From: DAOUBF01 sp034432795
GTDB lineage: Bacteria > Chloroflexota > Anaerolineae > DSLN01
Reading direction: 5' to 3'
Assembly: GCA_034432795.1 (NCBI GenBank)
Contig: DAOUBF010000064.1
Location: 1-64,000, forward strand
DNA length: 64,000 nucleotides
The notes under the pieces: generated by a model
Database searches by the model: none
Seen by the model: only the letters and a program-made list of their open reading frames with translations
What the model was told of the DNA's origin: nothing
Shown: positions 32,480 to 42,534 of the stretch, piece after piece
How positions within the stretch are numbered: the stretch's first letter is position 1
How the letters are laid out: every line of letters begins with the position of its first letter
Program-made: the position numbers and the translations under genes

Positions 32480-33807
32480 TGGCCACACAGAGCCTGGAGT
32501 ACAGTTCCGATCCGCCTGTACCGAGGGGCAGAGCGGGCTGGCGTGCCTTGCGTGCCCTCATTGAGCAAAGAAACCTCCTGGCTGCATTAGAGGTCTTGCA
32601 CGCGGAACTAGGCGACGTGTTTCGTATCCGAATGCCCGGCTTCAATCCGATTGTCCTGGTAGGGCCTGAGGCTCTCCGCTTCGTCTTGGTCACCGCACGG
32701 GACAATCTGTACTGGCGCTCAGAAGGTGACCCGGTGACGAATCTGCTGCGACATGGTATCCTGGTTGAAGATGGAGCGCCCCATGATGTGCTGCGGCGCC
32801 AGATGGCCCCGGCATTTCACCGTCAGATCTTAGCGCGTTATATAGCCGCCATGGTGCGCGCTACCGATCGGGTTATGAGCTCATGGACACACTCTACGCA
32901 TTACGACATGCTGGTGGAGGCACGTCGTATCGCCCTACTCATCCTGATGGAGGCCCTGTTCAAAGTTGATTTTAATACGAAGATGGAACAGTTGTGGCCA
33001 GCAATTCTGCGCACGCTGGCCTATATCTCGCCAGGATGGTGGCTGATCTGGCGTGGCGCTCCCCGGTTCGGCTACATTCGCGCCCGACAGCAACTGGATG
33101 CGTATCTTTACCAGATTATCCAGGCACGTCGTGCTACACCAGGGGCATCGGACGACCTCCTCGGCCTGCTGGTTACAACGCCGGGCCTGAGCGATGATCT
33201 CATCCGCGACCAACTCCTGACTATGCTCATCGCCGGACATGACACCAGCACAGCGTTATTGGCCTGGGCGCTGTACCTGTTAGGCAGTCACCTGGCGATG
33301 ATGGAGCGCGCCCGCGCTGAGGTGGACCGCGTGTTGGGTGAAGACGAACCTACCGATGCCCACATTAACCAATTGCGCTACCTTGACCAGGTCATCCAGG
33401 AAACGCTACGCCTGTACCCACCTATCCATGTGGGCACACGTATAGCAGCAACCGATCTGGAGTTTCAAGGCTATCGTATCCCCGCAGGGACACGCGTTCT
33501 GTATTCAATCTACCTCACCCATCGGCATGCACAGTATTGGCCCGCCCCCCAGCGCTTTGACCCAGAGCGCTTCAATCCAGAGCAGAGCCGGATGCGCCCT
33601 GCCTATGTCTTCCTACCCTTCGGCGGCGGGCCACGCAATTGCATCGGCGCGGCTTTCGCTCAACTGGAAGCGAAGACCGTTCTGGCCCGCATCTTGCAAA
33701 ATTTTGATCTAAGACTCGCTCATGCCAAAGTCCACTTGCACATGGGTGCTACACTGGAACCTCGTCCTGGCGTGATCATGTCCGTGCGACGGCGGAGAGG
33801 GTGGTGA
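32479..33807 (+). CDS. Cytochrome P450, CYP175-like carotenoid hydroxylase
   Basis: 442-residue P450. I-helix motif AGHDTSTALLAW near residue 252, ExxR in ETLRLYPP near 310, PERF region near 355 and the heme loop FGGGPRNCIGAAFA with the cysteine ligand near residue 382. No membrane anchor. Thermus CYP175A1 hydroxylates the rings of beta-carotene and lies in a similar light-response locus; the lycopene cyclase next door (GTGA overlap) supports that reaction. Redox partners are not in the window. Confidence 0.85.
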   Translation: MATQSLEYSSDPPVPRGRAGWRALRALIEQRNLLAALEVLHAELGDVFRIRMPGFNPIVLVGPEALRFVLVTARDNLYWRSEGDPVTNLLRHGILVEDGAPHDVLRRQMAPAFHRQILARYIAAMVRATDRVMSSWTHSTHYDMLVEARRIALLILMEALFKVDFNTKMEQLWPAILRTLAYISPGWWLIWRGAPRFGYIRARQQLDAYLYQIIQARRATPGASDDLLGLLVTTPGLSDDLIRDQLLTMLIAGHDTSTALLAWALYLLGSHLAMMERARAEVDRVLGEDEPTDAHINQLRYLDQVIQETLRLYPPIHVGTRIAATDLEFQGYRIPAGTRVLYSIYLTHRHAQYWPAPQRFDPERFNPEQSRMRPAYVFLPFGGGPRNCIGAAFAQLEAKTVLARILQNFDLRLAHAKVHLHMGATLEPRPGVIMSVRRRRGW

Positions 33808-34580
33808 CTTACAGTCAATTTCTGCTCGTTTTCCTGGTGATACCTGGCCTATTGTTGACCTGGGTGATGCGCCACCATATCCGCCACCACCAGATACAGG
33901 TGTTGGCTTTACTCTCATTGGTAGCCCTGGTCTACACCACTCCCTGGGATAATTACCTGGTTGCCACACGCGTCTGGTACTATGACCTCAGACTAGTCCT
34001 AGGAATTACACTGGGCTGGGTGCCGTTGGAAGAATACCTCTTCTTCCTGCTACAGCCCCTCCTGGGGGGATTATGGGCACTGTTTGTTTACCATTGGCTC
34101 TCGCTGCCGGATAGGCCCGCTTTGGCTCGGCCTGGGCTGCGCTGGGGAGCCGTGTTATCAGCGGGATTCATTTGGTTAGGCGCCCTAGCGCTGTGGCTCT
34201 GGGGCTGGCAGCCTGGCACATATTTGGCTTTGGAATTGGCCTGGGCGCTTCCACCGATTGCGTTACAACTGGCTTTTGGTGCAGACATCCTCTGGCATCA
34301 ACGTCGGCATCTCGTTTTCACCCTACTGCCCCTGATCCTATATTTCTCCACTGCCGATGCACTTGCTATCGCCACAGGCATCTGGACAATCAACCCGGCA
34401 TTCTCACTGCAGATATATCTGGGCAGCCTCCTGCCTGTTGAAGAAGTACTCTTCTTCACACTGACTAACACCCTCATTGTCTTCAGCCTGGGTCTGCTCC
34501 AGGCTCCTGAAAGCCGGAGCCGCCTACGCCACCTGCTCAACGCCGTCTTTATGCCACGTCATCCCGACAGGACCCCCTGA
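33801..34580 (+). CDS. Lycopene cyclase (fused CrtYc-CrtYd type)
   Basis: 259-residue membrane protein with about seven helices. It has two copies of the PxEE motif of heterodimeric-type lycopene cyclases: VPLEEYLFFLLQP near residue 75 and LPVEEVLFFTLTN near 215. It corresponds to CrtYc and CrtYd fused end to end, as in archaeal-type cyclases. It should close lycopene to beta- (or another) ring. The GTG start lies inside the P450 stop region, so translation is coupled. It ends the carotenoid run. Confidence 0.85.
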   Translation: MVTYSQFLLVFLVIPGLLLTWVMRHHIRHHQIQVLALLSLVALVYTTPWDNYLVATRVWYYDLRLVLGITLGWVPLEEYLFFLLQPLLGGLWALFVYHWLSLPDRPALARPGLRWGAVLSAGFIWLGALALWLWGWQPGTYLALELAWALPPIALQLAFGADILWHQRRHLVFTLLPLILYFSTADALAIATGIWTINPAFSLQIYLGSLLPVEEVLFFTLTNTLIVFSLGLLQAPESRSRLRHLLNAVFMPRHPDRTP

Positions 34581-34608
34581 CCTGGTATGACTTTAGGAGG
34601 CAGGCCTA

Positions 34609-34868
34609 CTAGGCGAACTCAGCCAGTATGGGCTAAGCCAGACGTATGTAGTCACTAAAGGCCATCCGGATTCGTGTCGCGGTGCGTGCAGGCGCAGAAA
34701 ATGATCCCGCCTGCATCCGCCAGCGACTGCTCCACCAGCACCGGCATCTGATAGAAGCATCGTCCCCACTTCGCAATCGGGAAACGCCTCAGCGAACTCG
34801 CTCTCGCTGGTCAGCCGCACATCCTGCGCCTCCAGTATCTGCTTGACCCGGCTGATGTCCATCCGCAA
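34609..34868 (-). pseudogene. Broken YbaK/ProX-type deacylase gene
   Basis: Pieces of the C-terminal half of a YbaK/prolyl-tRNA-associated domain appear in shifting frames on the minus strand: DISRVKQILEAQDVRLTSES and EFAEAFPDCEVGTM, then MPVLVEQSLADAGGIIF, then IRMAFSDYIRLA, a stop, and PILAEFA. At least two frameshifts and one nonsense codon are present and the N-terminal half is missing. The gene is dead. It marks the decayed zone after the carotenoid locus. Confidence 0.75.
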
Positions 34869-34906
34869 CTGTTAGGGCACACAGCCGTGTGCCCCTACCC
34901 CACCTC

Positions 34907-35075
34907 ATGTGGGGGGCGCGGGTGATCATCACCACCAAGAACCGACGACAGCCTGTTTCAATGGCCTGTCCGCCCCAGACAAGGCGTCCATTCAGTGGGC
35001 AACCGCGCTATTTCGGTGATGGCTATCAGATGAGCAAAGTGATGGATGGCTGCCGCTTCTGGCGCATTCCGGTCA
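34907..35075 (+). pseudogene. ftr: Internally deleted fragment of ftr
   Basis: About 169 bp very similar to ftr at 19.5 kb. MWGARVIITTKNR matches ftr bases from 19537, then the sequence jumps to the ACGACGGCCTG region near 19780 and continues as RYFGDGYQMSKV and CRFWRIPV. About 205 bp are deleted between the two blocks, with CCG microhomology at the joint. The reading frame is altered in between. It is a dead partial duplicate, 15 kb from its source. Confidence 0.88.
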
Positions 35076-35139
35076 ACGCACGGATTTGCACAGTCAATTG
35101 ACTCGGACTGATTTAAGATTGCGAACCTTAAAAATGATT

Positions 35140-35500
35140 GACTTACAGATCAACCTGTGTTAGGATGAGGGTGGTAAGGGGCTCCGAGGAACTGACAGGG
35201 CCCCGATGGGGAACGTAGCTGAAACATCCTGAAGTTGGCAAGCGGTTCCGGTTTCTCCTAAGCCGAGCGCCGGGACCGTGAGCGGGCCTAAAGGACGAGA
35301 TGCCTCCGGCCTCTCCCTTCCCAGAAGCCCGCAAGCGGGTAGCCGCGACCAGGCCGGCCGCAGCCCCCCGCGAGCCCACGTAGGGTCTTCCGGCGGAAGC
35401 CGTTGAAGTAGTAAGCTACCGGAAACTCGGACCGCGCCTGAAGGTTACTTAGGGCCCCTTCCACTTTTTCCGCCCGGCCACGACGCTTGGGCGGTTTGTG
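35140..35500. ncRNA. Structured GC-rich non-coding stretch (possible intron remnant)
   Basis: No credible ORF. Several short complementary segments are visible (for example GGGGCTCC/GGGCCCC and GAAGCCCGCAAGCGGG) and purine-rich joints such as GGGAACGTAGCTGAAAC. The texture resembles domain I of a bacterial group II intron, but no reverse transcriptase, domain V or clear boundaries were found. It may be an intron relic or an unrelated RNA. Nothing else is seen up to 35538. Confidence 0.3.
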
Positions 35501-35664
35501 TTTTTAAGACGGAGGACAGGGGACGGAAGACGGAGACGTCACGGATGATAGCGGTACACGCGGGCCGTGATCAGCAGTTCATGATAGGCCTGGGCCAGCG
35601 CCATCTCCAATTTCGGTCCAGGCTGGAACCGTCCCAGGCGCAACTGGTTGATGAGGTTGCGATC

Positions 35665-37311
35665 CTAGGTGTGCAACACCAGGCTGGTTTCAGCCACCAG
35701 GGCCAGTTGGGGCTGGAGCAACTCGTAATAGCCCGGCCAGCAGACCCCACACCCCTCCGGACTGCCTTCAAAGACAACAACGTAGCGTACCCCCTGCGCA
35801 TCCCACTCCGCCTTTGTCGCCTGCACAGTCTCTATGGATGACGATTGCGGCCAGAGTACCCCAACCTGCTGGTCGTGAAAGTGGGCCAGGGGATTCGGTT
35901 GGAGGGCTAGGAAGGCCCATTCCAGCGCAGGCCCGCTGAATTGGTCCCAGGGGTTAACCAACACCACGCGACGCTCATCCTGGGGAATGACCGCTGCCAG
36001 CCAGGCCGCAAGCCGCGCCGATTCGGGATCGGTCTCGTATTCCACCCGCATTAGCGCAGGGTAGAGGCGCAAGCGGTTAAATACTGCGTTCATTCCAAAG
36101 AGGACCGCTGCCAGGGTGATGAGGGTAAGCACAGGGACCAATATAGGCTGATAGCTGGGCTTTTCCTGGTCCAATGGACCAGGTCGCCATCCCAGGTAGC
36201 GCCCGCATTCACGTCCGGCAACCAGATACAACGCCGGCACAAAGGGGATGGCAAAACGGATGCTATGATGCTGGCCTTCCAGTAGCAGCAGACCGATCCC
36301 TACTACAAAGTAGATAATAAGCAGCCGCAGCCGTTCCTCCCGGGCGTGTGTCAGTGCGCTCACCAGGCCGGCCAAGAGCAACCCGGCGACCCAGGGCGTC
36401 GGGCTGTAACTGAGAGCAATTGCCTGAGGATAGAAGAGCAGGTCCGCCAGGGACAGTGTCCAATCCTGGGGGATTTGCTGGCGCGTGTAGGCGATAAACC
36501 CGGCGATTTTGCCCGGCCCCGCGAGCCAGAGCACGATGAGGGCGAAAAGCGGCCCGAACAGGCTGGCCCATCGCATGAGGGGGAGTGGACGGCGGAGAGC
36601 AAGCGGGGACCTCCGAACAACCCGGAGGGCTTCAGCGATGACCAGGGTCAGGGCCAGGGCCAGGCCATAAGGATACTTGACCAGGAAGGTGAATCCGAGC
36701 AGCACGCTCGCCAGCAGGCAGAACTGGTTGGTTCGTGGTCCATCGTCCAATGCTTTTATATAGATGAGCAGGGCCAGGGAACTGGTCAGCAGTGCCGGCG
36801 TTTCCAGCATGACCAATGCTGCATTGGTGAGCAATGGCAGGCTAAACAGGGTCAGCAATGCTGCAATCAGCCCGGCCACCCAACCACGCCGTTTATCCAG
36901 GGTTAACCCAACTAGATAGATGGCGGCGACCGCCAGGAGTAGACAGATCAGGCTGGTGGCACGGGCGGCAACGCGAGATGGGCCAAAGATGAGAAACATA
37001 GGCGCCAGTAACCAGGAGAAGGCTGGTGGATAGTAAGCCTGGGCGTAAGAATCGCGGAAAAAAGCAGGCAGGTCGCCAGCCCGCAGGTCCAGCGCCAATA
37101 TCAACCCACCATTGGCATGCACGGCCTCATCCCAGTCAAAGGGCAGGTCGTGATAACGTAGGATCGTTTGGAAGATAAGAGCGCCGGTCAGCAGGGCCGC
37201 CAAAACAGTAATGAGCAGCCCCATCCAGGCGGGACGGTGAGATGGCGAAAAGCGCAAAGCGAAGGACGAGTAAGTCTCGTCCTTCGCCATGTGTTCTCTA
37301 TCAGGTGTCAT
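35665..37311 (-). CDS. GT39-like membrane glycosyltransferase with late amber codon
   Basis: 548-residue polytopic protein of the dolichyl-phosphate-mannose/ArnT-like family. One N-terminal helix is followed by a periplasmic-facing acidic loop (LPFDWDEAVHANGG, with the family's DE residues), then RDSYAQAYYPPAFSWLL and 10 or more helices, then a soluble C-terminal domain. The frame stops at a TAG (35667-35665), yet continues in frame for 41 more sense codons (NLINQLRLGRFQPGPKLEMA.. style) to a TGA at 35539. The tail looks coding, so the gene was probably 590 residues and was cut by one nonsense change. It starts 4 bp after the mutase gene on the same strand. Confidence 0.78.
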   Translation of the reverse strand: MTPDREHMAKDETYSSFALRFSPSHRPAWMGLLITVLAALLTGALIFQTILRYHDLPFDWDEAVHANGGLILALDLRAGDLPAFFRDSYAQAYYPPAFSWLLAPMFLIFGPSRVAARATSLICLLLAVAAIYLVGLTLDKRRGWVAGLIAALLTLFSLPLLTNAALVMLETPALLTSSLALLIYIKALDDGPRTNQFCLLASVLLGFTFLVKYPYGLALALTLVIAEALRVVRRSPLALRRPLPLMRWASLFGPLFALIVLWLAGPGKIAGFIAYTRQQIPQDWTLSLADLLFYPQAIALSYSPTPWVAGLLLAGLVSALTHAREERLRLLIIYFVVGIGLLLLEGQHHSIRFAIPFVPALYLVAGRECGRYLGWRPGPLDQEKPSYQPILVPVLTLITLAAVLFGMNAVFNRLRLYPALMRVEYETDPESARLAAWLAAVIPQDERRVVLVNPWDQFSGPALEWAFLALQPNPLAHFHDQQVGVLWPQSSSIETVQATKAEWDAQGVRYVVVFEGSPEGCGVCWPGYYELLQPQLALVAETSLVLHT

Positions 37312-37314
37312 ACC

Positions 37315-38994
<1,680 letters not shown>

Positions 38995-39225
38995 AGCCTC
39001 ACCTAATCTCCTTGATGTCTGTCGCCGAAGGCGACACTATGGAATAATCCGTTACGTACCTGTAGCATTGTTCCATGAAGAGTGGTGGGGAACGATGGGC
39101 ACAATTCTGCGCCTTATCATCGCGCCTTGCGGCTCTGAGGTTAGTTTAGCACAAGTTGAGGTGAAATGGAAAGTCGGGTTGCCTCTTGGGCGCATTTCAC
39201 CACCGCCCGACCAAAGCCCAGGAGA

Positions 39226-39322
39226 ATCGGTTTTAGCTTGTGTTTGTCACCCCCTCCCCCCTTGCGGGGGAGGGTTGGGGTGGGGGAGAAACACACCTGA
39301 GGTTAAAACCAATACTCCTGGA
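39226..39322. repeat. GC-rich repeat with GAAACACACCTGAGG flank
   Basis: Palindromic core (CCCCCTCCCCCC and GCGGGGGAGGGTTGGGG) followed by a flank beginning ACACACCTGAGGTTAAAACC. The reverse complement of the same flank lies at 49768-49800, next to another core. It belongs to the dispersed family. The rest of the 395-bp gap upstream of arsR shows no gene; a short GTCGCCGAAGGCGAC hairpin lies near 39022. Confidence 0.75.
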
Positions 39323-39338
39323 CCAAAGCCGCCGCCCC

Positions 39339-39367
39339 TTGACAAATCCGACAAGGGGTGCTATACT
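39339..39367 (+). promoter_or_regulatory. arsR promoter
   Basis: TTGACA (39339-39344), a 17-bp spacer and TATACT (39362-39367) lie 23 bp before the arsR start. AAATAAACATCTAT directly follows; a similar string recurs after arsR next to a TATAGA/TCTATA palindrome, so this may be an autoregulatory operator. Confidence 0.7.
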
Positions 39368-39389
39368 ATAAACAAATAAACATCTATCT

Positions 39390-39734
39390 ATGGATACGAC
39401 CACCCCACTTGATCCGGTTGAATTCGCCAAGGCCCTGGCCGACGAGACGCGCCAGCAGATCATGATCTTGCTGTGCTGCCGCGAACTCCCCGTCAACGAA
39501 ATTGTCGCCGAGCTACGCGCTGCCGGACGTAAGGTGACGCAGCCCACTGTATCGCATCACCTGGCGGTCCTGCGTTCAGCCCATCTGGTTCACACGCGGC
39601 GCGAGGGTCAACAGGTTTACTATACACTCAACCGCGACCAGGTGGCCGTATGCTGTGGCCAGCTCCTGCTGCGGCTGGCGCCGCTGACCCCGGCCGCCAC
39701 CCAATTTCAGTCCCTGCTGGCAGAGAAGGGCTAA
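39390..39734 (+). CDS. ArsR/SmtB-family repressor
   Basis: 114-residue winged-helix regulator: FAKALADETRQQIMILLCCRELPVNEIV, recognition helix TQPTVSHHLAVLRSAHLV, and wing RREGQQVYYTLN. Cysteine pairs at LLCC (near residue 29) and VCCGQ (near residue 88) may bind As(III) or another soft metal, though the classical ELCVCDL site is not kept. It lies upstream of an arsenite methyltransferase gene, which supports arsenic sensing. A consensus promoter and likely operators flank it. Confidence 0.85.
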   Translation: MDTTTPLDPVEFAKALADETRQQIMILLCCRELPVNEIVAELRAAGRKVTQPTVSHHLAVLRSAHLVHTRREGQQVYYTLNRDQVAVCCGQLLLRLAPLTPAATQFQSLLAEKG

Positions 39735-39758
39735 CGGTTTCTTTAGTTTAACTGAATC

Positions 39759-39776
39759 TATAGACGGACATCTATA
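39759..39776 (+). promoter_or_regulatory. Candidate ArsR operator
   Basis: TATAGA and TCTATA form an inverted repeat with a 6-bp spacer, 24 bp before the arsM start. The flanking AAATAAACAT matches sequence at the arsR promoter. Imperfect inverted repeats of this kind are typical ArsR/SmtB sites. Confidence 0.5.
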
Positions 39777-39799
39777 AATAAACATTAAGGAGGAGTCTT

Positions 39800-41221
39800 A
39801 TGACAGGCAAAGATTACTTTGACCAAGTGGCTTCCCGGTGGGATACGATGCGCCAGTCGTTTTACTCAGAGCAGGTGCGCGAGAAGGCGCTGGCCGTCGC
39901 TGGCGTGAAGCGCGGCGCCGTCGCCGCCGATGTGGGCGCGGGCACAGGCTTCATCACAGAGGCACTGGTGCGCGCCGGGCTGCGGGTGATCGCAGTGGAC
40001 CAGTCGGAAGCCATGCTGGCTGAGATGCGGCGGAAATTCGCCGATGTGCAGGGCATAGAGTACCACCTCGGTAATGGGGAATCGTTGCCCATCCCCGATG
40101 AGACCTGCGACTACGCCTTCGCCAACATGTTCCTGCACCATACCGAATACCCTGAGCAGGCGATTCGGGAAATGGCCCGTATCCTCAAGCCGGGTGGTGT
40201 GCTGGTGATCACCGATCTGGACGAGCACGGCTTTACCTTCCTGCGCGAGGAGCACCATGACCGCTGGCTGGGCTTCAAGCGCGAGGACGTGCGGCGCTGG
40301 TTCATCCAGGCCGGGCTGAAGCGCGTGCATGTGGACAGTATTGAAGAGGACTGTTGCGCCTCGTCCAGTTGTGGCAGCGAGTCGGCCACTATCGGTATCT
40401 TTGTCGCTTCGGGTGAAAAAATGGATGAGGAGGAGGCTCTCAGCAACCGGCCTGTCCATTCAGATGAAGACATCAAGCAGGCAGTGCGCGAGCGCTACGG
40501 CCAGATCGCCCGCGATTCCCGCCCGGAGGCAGGCGCCGCCTGTTGCGGCCCGACATCTTGCTGTGACGATGGGGGCGCGGCAGTGCGCCTGTATGCTGAT
40601 GAGACCCTAACCGAGTTGCCCCCTGAGGTGACCGGGCTGGCGTTGGGCTGCGGCGACCCGCTGGGGGCACACAGGCTCCAGCCAGGACAAACGGTGCTGG
40701 ACCTGGGTTCGGGCGGCGGGATAGATTGCTTTCGGGCCGCGCAGCAGGTTGGCCCGGCGGGGTATATCATCGGCGTGGACATGACGCCGGAGATGATTGA
40801 CCGCGCCCGCCGCAACGCCCAACAGTTGGGCCTCACCAACGTGGAGTTCCGCCTGGGCGAGATTGAACATCTGCCGGTGGCCGACGCCTCAGTGGACGTG
40901 ATCATCTCCAACTGCGTCATCAACCTGGTGCCAGACAAACGCCAGGTGTTCCGCGAGGCCTACCGCGTCCTGCGACCCGGCGGCTGGCTCTCGGTGAGCG
41001 ACATCGTGACGCGAGGGGAACTGCCGGAGGCCCTGCGGCGCAGCCTGGCGGCCTGGACAGGCTGCCTGGCCGGGGCGGTGGATGTGGAGGAATACATCGC
41101 TGGCTTAAGGGAAGCGGGCTTTGAGGAGGTGCAGGTGACACCGGAGAACCCCGATCTCCCCACCCCATCCCCTGTCTTCAGCGCCCGGATTACAGCGCGG
41201 AAGCCATACCGGCCTGGGTGA
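39800..41221 (+). CDS. arsM: Double methyltransferase: MTase domain fused to ArsM
   Basis: 473 residues with two SAM-methyltransferase domains. Domain 1 (about 1-205) has VAADVGAGTGFITEALVRAG and resembles stand-alone methyltransferases beside arsR. A linker with cysteine clusters (EEDCCASSSCGS and AACCGPTSCCDD) joins it to domain 2 (about 270-473), which is ArsM-like: TVLDLGSGGGIDCFRAAQQVG, GVDMTPEMIDRAR, ISNCVINLVPDK and WTGCLAGA. The last two hold the arsenite-binding cysteines known in ArsM, and CCGPTSCC can give the third. It should methylate As(III) to volatile or less toxic forms. The function of domain 1 is open. Confidence 0.85.
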   Translation: MTGKDYFDQVASRWDTMRQSFYSEQVREKALAVAGVKRGAVAADVGAGTGFITEALVRAGLRVIAVDQSEAMLAEMRRKFADVQGIEYHLGNGESLPIPDETCDYAFANMFLHHTEYPEQAIREMARILKPGGVLVITDLDEHGFTFLREEHHDRWLGFKREDVRRWFIQAGLKRVHVDSIEEDCCASSSCGSESATIGIFVASGEKMDEEEALSNRPVHSDEDIKQAVRERYGQIARDSRPEAGAACCGPTSCCDDGGAAVRLYADETLTELPPEVTGLALGCGDPLGAHRLQPGQTVLDLGSGGGIDCFRAAQQVGPAGYIIGVDMTPEMIDRARRNAQQLGLTNVEFRLGEIEHLPVADASVDVIISNCVINLVPDKRQVFREAYRVLRPGGWLSVSDIVTRGELPEALRRSLAAWTGCLAGAVDVEEYIAGLREAGFEEVQVTPENPDLPTPSPVFSARITARKPYRPG

Positions 41222-41243
41222 GCGCGGGCCAGGGGAGGGCATC

Positions 41244-42317
41244 CTAAAACGGCGGCGAGAACAGCGCCAGCACCCGCGCTTCCACATCGGCCAGTTGCTC
41301 AACGCTCACCGGCGTGGCACGGAAGTCCTCCACCGTGCCCGCCGGAGCGTTCTCCAGCGGGAACAGCGCCAGTTCATAGTTGGGCGGGCCAACAAGTAAC
41401 CGCGTGGCCTCCACGCTCAGCGCGTAGTCCACAAACGCCTGGGCCGCCTCCAGATGCCGGCTGCCGCTCACAATGGAGACTGCGCTGATCGTCACCGGCG
41501 TCCCTATCCCCCCCTCGCGCTGGTCAGGATAAACAAAAGCGACTGGCGCGCCTTCCTGCCGCTGCATCCAGTAGGCCGGGGAGTTGGTCAGGCCGAGGGC
41601 ATATTCCCCCGCGGCCACCTTCTGGCGCACGTCGGTGCTTGTGGGCAGGACAGCCATGCCATTGGCGATCAGATCGTCCACCAGCCTGCGCGTAAAGGCC
41701 TCGCCCCGCATCACCACCAGCGTCGCCACCCAACTTACCGTCGTGCGGTCGTCAAACCCGGAAATGGCCACCTTCCCCTTCCACCGGGGATCGGTCAACT
41801 CAAACACCGAACTGGGGATGTCGGCAGCCGCCACAAGCTGCGTGTTATATAGGATCACCCGCGCCCGTCCGGCAAGGCCAACCCACATTCCTTCGTTGTC
41901 CTTGTACGCCGGCGGCAGCCTGGCGGCGGCTGGCGAGACATAAGGATAGAAGAGGCCCTGACGCGCCAGAAGTTCAGCCTCGCTGCCCGTCCCGGCGATG
42001 AAGATGTCGGCCACCGGCTGCGCTTTTTCGGCCAAAAGCCGCTGGCCCAATTCGGCCGTGCGCTCCACAACCAGGTCCACCCGCACGCCGGTAGCGGCCT
42101 GGAATGCCTCTACCATCGGGCGGATGGCCGATTCGCGCCGTCCCGAATAGATGACAAGCGTCTGCCCGCGCAGGTCCCTGGGCAGTGCGGTGGGGGTGGG
42201 TGGGGGGCCGAAGAGGAAGGGGAAGCAGCCGGTGAGAAACATCGCCACCACAAGCCAGCCGACAGCGACCCGCAGTCGGGGCTTCCATGTATGGCTTGTT
42301 TGCTCAACCCTGTCCAC
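41244..42317 (-). CDS. Iron(III)-type ABC transporter substrate-binding lipoprotein
   Basis: 357 residues. A lipoprotein signal (WLVVAMFLTGC, lipobox cysteine near residue 31) and a proline-rich linker precede a family-1 solute-binding fold: TLVIYSGRRESAIRPMVEAFQAATGVRVDLV near residue 53, RAELGQRLLAEK-type segment, GLAGRARVILYNTQ and LGLTNSPAYWMQRQEGAPVAFVYPDQ. It resembles Fe(III)-binding FutA/AfuA proteins. Permease and ATPase genes are not adjacent. It is divergent from a DtxR-type regulator, which fits metal control. GTG start. Confidence 0.82.
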   Translation of the reverse strand: MDRVEQTSHTWKPRLRVAVGWLVVAMFLTGCFPFLFGPPPTPTALPRDLRGQTLVIYSGRRESAIRPMVEAFQAATGVRVDLVVERTAELGQRLLAEKAQPVADIFIAGTGSEAELLARQGLFYPYVSPAAARLPPAYKDNEGMWVGLAGRARVILYNTQLVAAADIPSSVFELTDPRWKGKVAISGFDDRTTVSWVATLVVMRGEAFTRRLVDDLIANGMAVLPTSTDVRQKVAAGEYALGLTNSPAYWMQRQEGAPVAFVYPDQREGGIGTPVTISAVSIVSGSRHLEAAQAFVDYALSVEATRLLVGPPNYELALFPLENAPAGTVEDFRATPVSVEQLADVEARVLALFSPPF

Positions 42318-42374
42318 TAAAGAACAGGATCATAACACATTTGGGGGAATTGTACCAAATGCGAAAAGGGTCTC

Positions 42375-42428
42375 AAATCATTATCATGAACAACTATAAT
42401 TTGCACTGGTCTGGGGATGGATTATAAT
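42375..42428 (+). promoter_or_regulatory. Shared control region of the iron-binding protein and DtxR genes
   Basis: An AT-rich AAATCATTATCATGA (42375-42389), similar to metal-regulator boxes, lies upstream of a plus-strand promoter TTGCAC (42401-42406), 16 bp, TATAAT (42423-42428) for the DtxR gene. It sits in the 217-bp divergent gap, so it could control both genes. The box assignment is tentative. Confidence 0.45.
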
Positions 42429-42494
42429 TATCAACACTTGGACCTTACAATCTGCAAGATAAGCAGCGGAGTATTTATTAGGATAGGGGGACTT

Positions 42495-42528
42495 AACGGA
42501 TTATCTATAGAGATCAAGGGAACTGAGG
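42495..42528 (+). repeat. 34-bp leader sequence shared with 51731
   Basis: Begins AACGGATTATCT and contains GATCAAGG. It matches 51731-51764 at 28 of 34 positions. Both copies end within a few bases of a start codon (here ATG 42535). It may be a translational or transcriptional control element, or a small repeat. Confidence 0.55.
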
Positions 42529-42534
42529 CCGGTT

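Noticed and set aside
34907..35101. A real small gene at the ftr fragment
   Set aside because: The frame is a patchwork of ftr pieces with a deletion and shifted segment; it is a pseudogene.
35140..35500. RNase P RNA, tmRNA or 6S RNA
   Set aside because: The expected signature segments of these RNAs were not found.
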